Shown: positions 59,891-64,000 of the stretch, piece by piece
How positions within the stretch are numbered: position 1 is the stretch's first letter
How the letters are laid out: each line of letters starts with the position of its first letter
Source of the DNA: Coriobacteriaceae bacterium
Lineage (GTDB): Bacteria > Actinomycetota > Coriobacteriia > Coriobacteriales > Coriobacteriaceae
Direction: 5' to 3'
NCBI GenBank assembly: GCA_902399975.1
Contig: CABOHA010000003.1
Location: 1-64,000 of the forward strand
DNA: 64,000 nt
Position numbers and translations under genes: made by a program
The notes under the pieces: model-generated
Seen by the model: only the letters and a program-made list of their open reading frames with translations
Told to the model about the DNA's origin: nothing
The model's database searches: none

Positions 59891-61222
59891 ATGAAGTACT
59901 TTGGCACCGACGGCTTTCGCGGTGAGGCCAATGTTGGGCTGACGGTAGAGCACGCTTATAAAATTGGCCGTTTTGTGGGCTGGTATTACGGCGCCAACCA
60001 CGAGCGCAAGGCACGCGTCATCGTGGGCAAGGACACGCGTCGCTCGAGCTATATGTTCGAGGCGGCGCTAGTGAGCGGCCTGGTCGCGAGCGGTGCGGAC
60101 GCCTATATGCTGCACGTGATCCCCACGCCGGGCGTAGCGCATCAGACCGTGGAAGGCTGCTTCGATTGCGGCATCATGATCAGCGCGAGCCACAACCCGT
60201 TTTGCGATAACGGCATTAAGCTCGTCAACAGCGACGGCTTTAAGATGGACGAGGACGTGCTGGAGCTCATCGAGGACTATATCGATGGCAAGAGCGAGGT
60301 GCCGCTGGCAACGGGCAATCACATCGGCGCCACGGTGGACTACATGCAGGGCCGCAACCGCTACATCGCTTCGCTCATCGCCAGCGCGAACTTTTCGTTG
60401 CAGGGCGTCAAGATCGGTATCGACTGCGCCAACGGCTCGGCTTCCTCGGTGGCCAAGCCGGTGTTTGACGCGCTCGGTGCCGACGTGCGCGTGATCAACG
60501 CCGCGCCCGATGGCTTTAACATCAACGTCGACTGCGGCTCCACGCATATGGAGCGTCTGCAGCGCCACGTGGTGGAGCAGGGCCTGGACGTGGGCTTTGC
60601 CTATGACGGCGATGCCGACCGCTGCCTGGCCGTGGACGAGCGCGGGCGCGTGGTCGATGGCGACCAGATCCTGTACGTGTGCGGCGTGTACCTGAACAAG
60701 CACGGTCGCCTTTCGGGCGGTACCGTGGTTCCGACGATTGCCAGCAACTTTGGCCTGATCAAGTCGTTGGAGCTTGCCGGCCTAAGTGCCGTGACCAGCG
60801 GTGTGGGCGACCGTCACGTGTATGCCAAGATGCGCGAGGGCGGTTACAGCCTAGGCGGCGAGCAGACGGGCCATACGATCTTTGGCGATATCGAGCGCAC
60901 GGGCGACGGCATTATGACCTCGCTGCGCGTGATGGAAGTGATTCGTGCCGAGCGCGAGACGCTCTCGCAGCTCACGGCTCCGTGCAAGCTGCTGCCGCAG
61001 GCGCAGGTGGCCGTGCGCGTGGCGGACAAGGACGCCGCGCTCGAGAACATGGGCGTGCAGAACGCCATCGCCGAGGCCGAGGCTGCGCTGGCAGGCGAGG
61101 GCCGCGTGCTCGTACGCAAGAGTGGAACCGAGTCGGTTATCCGCGTTTTGGCCGAAGCACCCGACCAAGCATCCGCCGATGCCGCCATGAAGCGCATTGC
61201 CAACGCGCTCGAGGCTCTGTAG
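59891..61222 (+). CDS. glmM: Phosphoglucosamine mutase
   Basis: Converts glucosamine-6-P to glucosamine-1-P for UDP-GlcNAc and peptidoglycan. The 443-residue protein begins KYFGTDGFRGEAN, has catalytic Ser100 in MISASHNPFCDNGIK, the metal loop DGDADR (about 239), GGEQTGH and the phosphate-binding RKSGTES near the end. Typical length. Translationally coupled to the DUF4012 gene. Confidence 0.96.
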   Translation: MKYFGTDGFRGEANVGLTVEHAYKIGRFVGWYYGANHERKARVIVGKDTRRSSYMFEAALVSGLVASGADAYMLHVIPTPGVAHQTVEGCFDCGIMISASHNPFCDNGIKLVNSDGFKMDEDVLELIEDYIDGKSEVPLATGNHIGATVDYMQGRNRYIASLIASANFSLQGVKIGIDCANGSASSVAKPVFDALGADVRVINAAPDGFNINVDCGSTHMERLQRHVVEQGLDVGFAYDGDADRCLAVDERGRVVDGDQILYVCGVYLNKHGRLSGGTVVPTIASNFGLIKSLELAGLSAVTSGVGDRHVYAKMREGGYSLGGEQTGHTIFGDIERTGDGIMTSLRVMEVIRAERETLSQLTAPCKLLPQAQVAVRVADKDAALENMGVQNAIAEAEAALAGEGRVLVRKSGTESVIRVLAEAPDQASADAAMKRIANALEAL

Positions 61223-61377
61223 TTACGCGGTTTTACCAAACCGCGTAACTGCTCGACGCTGCAAACGCCCCTAAGCGGCAATCTGACGTTCAATTTCAAG
61301 GGCGCGACCAGAAGGTCAGCGCCCTTTCATTTCACGTCACCTTGCTCGCTTAGGGTCGTTTTCGCTGACGTTGCCAA
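61222..61377 (+). repeat. Stop-codon-abutting structured repeat, copy C
   Basis: Starts at the G of the glmM TAG. Hairpin GTTACGCGGTTT / complement (loop TACC), CGACGCTGC, outer arm AAACGCCCCTAAGCG / CGCTTAGGGTCGTTT (one mismatch), middle arm TGACGT / ACGTCA, apical AAGGGCGC / GCGCCCTT. Closest to copy A in the apical part and to copy B in the outer arm. Confidence 0.85.
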
Positions 61378-61427
61378 GACATTGGCGTCAACATAGTTGG
61401 CGTTGGCGATGGCGTGCTGGTCAATCC

Positions 61428-63002
61428 TTACAGCTCGTACAGTGTGGTGAACTTGTCCTGCAGGTAGCTGCAGTAGTAGCGGGCGTCAAAGGCCATGCCG
61501 CAGGCGCCCTTGATGAGTTCCGGCGCGTCTTTGGCGCGGCCCCACTGCCAAATGTGCTCGCCCAGCCAGGCGCGGACGGGCGCCAGATCGCCGCTCGCGC
61601 AGGCACCGGTAAGGTCGACGCCGTCGCGGCACATGGCCGGCACAAACATGGCATCGTAGGCGCTACCCAGCGCATACGTGGGGAAGTAGCCAAACGAACC
61701 GCCGCTCCAATGCGTATCCTGCAGGCAGCCGTGCGTGTCGTCGGGAACGGGAATGCCCAGGTACTCGTCCATAAAGCGGTTCCAAAGCGCGGGGATGTCC
61801 TTGGCCGCAGCCTCGCCGGCAAACAGCATACGCTCAATCTGGTAGCGCACCATAATATGCAGCGGATAGGTGAGCTCGTCGGCCTCGGTGCGGATCAACG
61901 ACGGCTGCGCGATGTTCACGGCGCGGTAGAGCGTGTCTTCGTCGACGTCGCCGTAGACCTCGGGCGCGTGACGACGCAGCACCTCGAGCAGCGGGCCCAT
62001 AAAGGCGCGGCTGCGACCCACGGTGTTCTCGAAAAAGCGGCTCTGGCTCTCGTGGATGCCCATGGAGGTGCCGCCCTCCAGGCAGGTGCGCGCGTAGGCG
62101 GGATTGACGCCCAGCTCGTACATGGTGTGCCCCGCCTCGTGGATGATGCTGTAGACGTTGGAGATGCAGTCGTCCTCGTAGATGTGCGTCGCGATGCGCG
62201 CATCACCCACGGCAAAGCCCTCGCTAAACGGATGCTCGGTAAAGGCAAGCGTGGTGTCGTCCAGGTCCAGGCCGACAAGCTTCATAAGGTCGAAGCTCAT
62301 GGCGCGCTGGGCAGCCTCGGGCACGTGGGCGTGCAAAAAGTCGGCAGCCGGCTGCTGGCCGCGCTCGCCGATGGCGTGCACGAGCGGCACGACCGTGGCC
62401 TTGACCTCGTCGCAAAACGCGTCGAAGCTCTTGGCGGAAAGGCCGCGCTCGTACTGGTCGAGCCAAACGTCGTATGGATCGCGCTTGGGGTCCATGAGCT
62501 CGGCCTGATGCTTAAGTTGGGCGACGATTCTATCCACATAGGTCTCAAAGCTCGCCCAGTCGTTGGCTGCCTTGGCCTTGCGCCACACGGCGTCCGCCTC
62601 GCAGGTGAGCCTGGTCCAGGCCTCGGCTTCTTCGGTGGGGATGGCACTGGCCTCACGTTGATCGCGGCCGAGCACACGGATCTCGTCGAGCAGCTGAGGG
62701 TCGTCGATTTTGCCGCCGGCGACGGTCTCGCGCGCTAACGAGCGTACGAGCTCAACGGACTTCTCGCTGGTCAGCAGCTTGTGATGCTCGCCGGCAAGCG
62801 TGCCCATGGCGTCGGCACGCGCTGCTGCGCCGTTGGCGGGGGCAATGGTCGCGCCGTCAAACTCGGCAATCTTGAGCAGGTACTCACGAGTCCACAGCTT
62901 GCCTTCGAGCTTGCGGAATTTTTTGACGGCCTTATCGACCTTCATGCCTTTGGATGTCTTGCCCGCTGCAGGCTCGGCCTTCTTATCGAGTTTCTTTCCC
63001 AT
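61428..63002 (-). CDS. M32 carboxypeptidase (Taq type)
   Basis: A 524-residue cytoplasmic zinc carboxypeptidase that trims C-terminal residues from peptides. Seen: the HExxH zinc motif in SIIHEAGHTMYELG (about 287), the downstream GIHESQSRFFEN with the third zinc ligand Glu, and LTYPLHIMVRYQIE, all classic M32 blocks. A Lys-rich N-terminal extension (MGKKLDKKAEPAAGKTSKG, ~20 residues) is unusual. Starts at 63002. Confidence 0.93.
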   Translation of the reverse strand: MGKKLDKKAEPAAGKTSKGMKVDKAVKKFRKLEGKLWTREYLLKIAEFDGATIAPANGAAARADAMGTLAGEHHKLLTSEKSVELVRSLARETVAGGKIDDPQLLDEIRVLGRDQREASAIPTEEAEAWTRLTCEADAVWRKAKAANDWASFETYVDRIVAQLKHQAELMDPKRDPYDVWLDQYERGLSAKSFDAFCDEVKATVVPLVHAIGERGQQPAADFLHAHVPEAAQRAMSFDLMKLVGLDLDDTTLAFTEHPFSEGFAVGDARIATHIYEDDCISNVYSIIHEAGHTMYELGVNPAYARTCLEGGTSMGIHESQSRFFENTVGRSRAFMGPLLEVLRRHAPEVYGDVDEDTLYRAVNIAQPSLIRTEADELTYPLHIMVRYQIERMLFAGEAAAKDIPALWNRFMDEYLGIPVPDDTHGCLQDTHWSGGSFGYFPTYALGSAYDAMFVPAMCRDGVDLTGACASGDLAPVRAWLGEHIWQWGRAKDAPELIKGACGMAFDARYYCSYLQDKFTTLYEL

Positions 63003-63129
63003 ACCATATCCTTGATCTCGTGAGCCGAGCGCTTCGGGTGGGCGCGCGGCCAGTTTGCACAGCTACCTGCCTTGTACCCAGTGCGAACAAAACGGAACGC
63101 GGCGATGCACACGCAGAATGTGTTATCCT

Positions 63130-63421
63130 ATAGCCCAATGCGTTGACGGAGAGGGTTTTGCCCGCCGCGTCGCCGGCAAGAGAGGGAAGGTCATGGGCTG
63201 CGAGCCTTCCTGCGGTGACAAGGGCCAAGCGTTCACTCCCGAGCAGCGACCTCAACGGGCACGCGGCCAGCGGCGGCGAAGCCCCAGTAGGGAAGCCGTG
63301 AGCCTCGCGACAAGGGGCACAGAGTGGGCGCGGCGGGCCAGACATCCGCCGGGTCAAACAAGGTGGTACCGCGGAATTCAACCGTCCTTGGGCAATGCAC
63401 ATGCCCGAGGGCGGTTTTTTT
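63130..63421 (+). ncRNA. T-box leader of pheS
   Basis: A transcription-attenuating T-box riboswitch. The conserved AGGTGGTACCGCG (63361-63373) is the tRNA-acceptor bulge region. CAAGG before it can pair with CCTTG after it (antiterminator). The competing terminator is CCGTCCTTGGGC / GCCCGAGGGCGG with a seven-T run (63382-63421). A stem I hairpin (GGAAGG...CCTTCC) lies near 63184-63209. The Phe specifier TTC has candidates at about 63206 and 63230; I cannot decide between them. The 5' boundary is approximate. Confidence 0.88.
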
Positions 63422-63506
63422 GTTACCGAACCGGGCCGCACATCCGCAGCTCCGGGTGGCTCCAGCCGCCGCGGCAAGTGGATGCGCGAGAGACGAAAGG
63501 GAAGAC

Positions 63507-64000
63507 ATGAGTCTGATTGATGATCTGGTCAAACTCGAGGAAGAGGCCAAGGAGCTCGTCGCAGGCGCCGATGACGCCGCCAAGCTCGAGGCTGCGCGTG
63601 TTGAGCTGCTCGGTCGCAAGGGTCGTATCACCGGCTTGATGCGCATGATGGGCAAGCTCGCCCCCGAGGATCGTCCCGTGATGGGCAAGCGCGCCAACGA
63701 GATGCGCCAGCTGATCGAGGGCATGCTCGACGAGCGAAACACCGAGATGAAGGCCGCCGCCCTCAAGCGCGCACTCGAGCACGACGCCGTCGACATCACG
63801 CTGCCGGGCATCCGTCCGCAGATCGGCCACCAGCACCTGATCAAGCAAATCATCGAGGAGGCCGAGGACATCTTCTGCGGCATCGGCTACACCGTCGAGT
63901 CCGGCCCCATGGTCGACACCTCTTACTACAACTTCACCGCGCTCAACGCTCCCATGGATCACCCGAGCCGCTCGGCCCGCGATACCTTCTACGTGGTCGA
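63507..64000 (+). CDS. pheS: Phenylalanyl-tRNA synthetase alpha subunit (partial)
   Basis: The first 164 codons are in the window; the gene runs off the right edge. Seen: N-terminal coiled coil (about 1-85, LVKLEEEAKELVAG, LGRKGRITGLMRMMGKL) and the start of the catalytic domain (HQHLIKQIIEEAEDIFCGIGY, GPMVDTSYYNFTALNAP, HPSRSARDTFYV). The ATG follows GAAAGGGAAG, and the T-box leader upstream confirms the assignment. pheT probably follows outside the window. Confidence 0.96.
   Translation, partial: MSLIDDLVKLEEEAKELVAGADDAAKLEAARVELLGRKGRITGLMRMMGKLAPEDRPVMGKRANEMRQLIEGMLDERNTEMKAAALKRALEHDAVDITLPGIRPQIGHQHLIKQIIEEAEDIFCGIGYTVESGPMVDTSYYNFTALNAPMDHPSRSARDTFYVV

Overview
The window looks like chromosome of a gut Coriobacteriia actinobacterium, most likely a Collinsella species. 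This is inferred from the high G+C, the gene families and a striking load of small intergenic palindromes; no marker gene was compared with a database. It holds about 50 protein genes (the last, pheS, cut by the window edge), one tRNA-Val, one T-box leader, and no rRNA, CRISPR array, transposase or integrase that I can see.

Layout. 1-11.4 kb: housekeeping genes on the plus strand (rmuC, an ABC exporter, nth, mfd, a PAP2 phosphatase, a threonine aldolase-like enzyme, a GNAT acetyltransferase). 11.9-26.5 kb: a sugar-amine (Amadori compound) region with three FrlB/FraB-like SIS-domain deglycases, three GntR/UTRA regulators, a complete mannose-family PTS (IIAB, IIC, IID), a HAD phosphatase and a drug/metabolite-type transporter, interrupted by a YitT protein and recQ. 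Each regulator can be paired with candidate operators that repeat upstream of a deglycase or transport gene. 26.9-34.8 kb: ldh/hicDH, metA, an AbiEi/nuclease-like protein, 5-formyl-THF cyclo-ligase and a large M16C protease.

35.3-56.3 kb is the most interesting part: a split locus for SipW-type secreted surface proteins. A PilZ (c-di-GMP receptor) protein is followed at once by a membrane-anchored member of the surface family. Two more family members follow, then a variable island (C5 methyltransferase plus Sau3AI/MutH-like endonuclease, DUF4143 ATPase, DUF5710 protein, nuclease-like protein) bounded by a tRNA-Val. Beyond it lies a compact operon of four more secreted proteins, signal peptidase SipW-1, a membrane-anchored McrB-like AAA+ ATPase, a DUF2357 protein with a giant coiled-coil tail, and SipW-2. 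The secreted proteins share an AxYAWF cleavage-type motif and a novel W-x-E-G-x-D-x-x-C signature near the C-terminus. I infer a TasA/camelysin-like fibre or matrix system with its own ATPase, possibly tuned by c-di-GMP.

56.4-64 kb: an EamA transporter, a DUF4012 protein coupled to glmM, an M32 carboxypeptidase and a T-box-controlled pheS.

The intergenic spacers carry several distinct families of dispersed palindromes. One (three copies, each starting at a stop codon) shows compensatory changes in several helices between copies and is probably a structured RNA or cruciform element.
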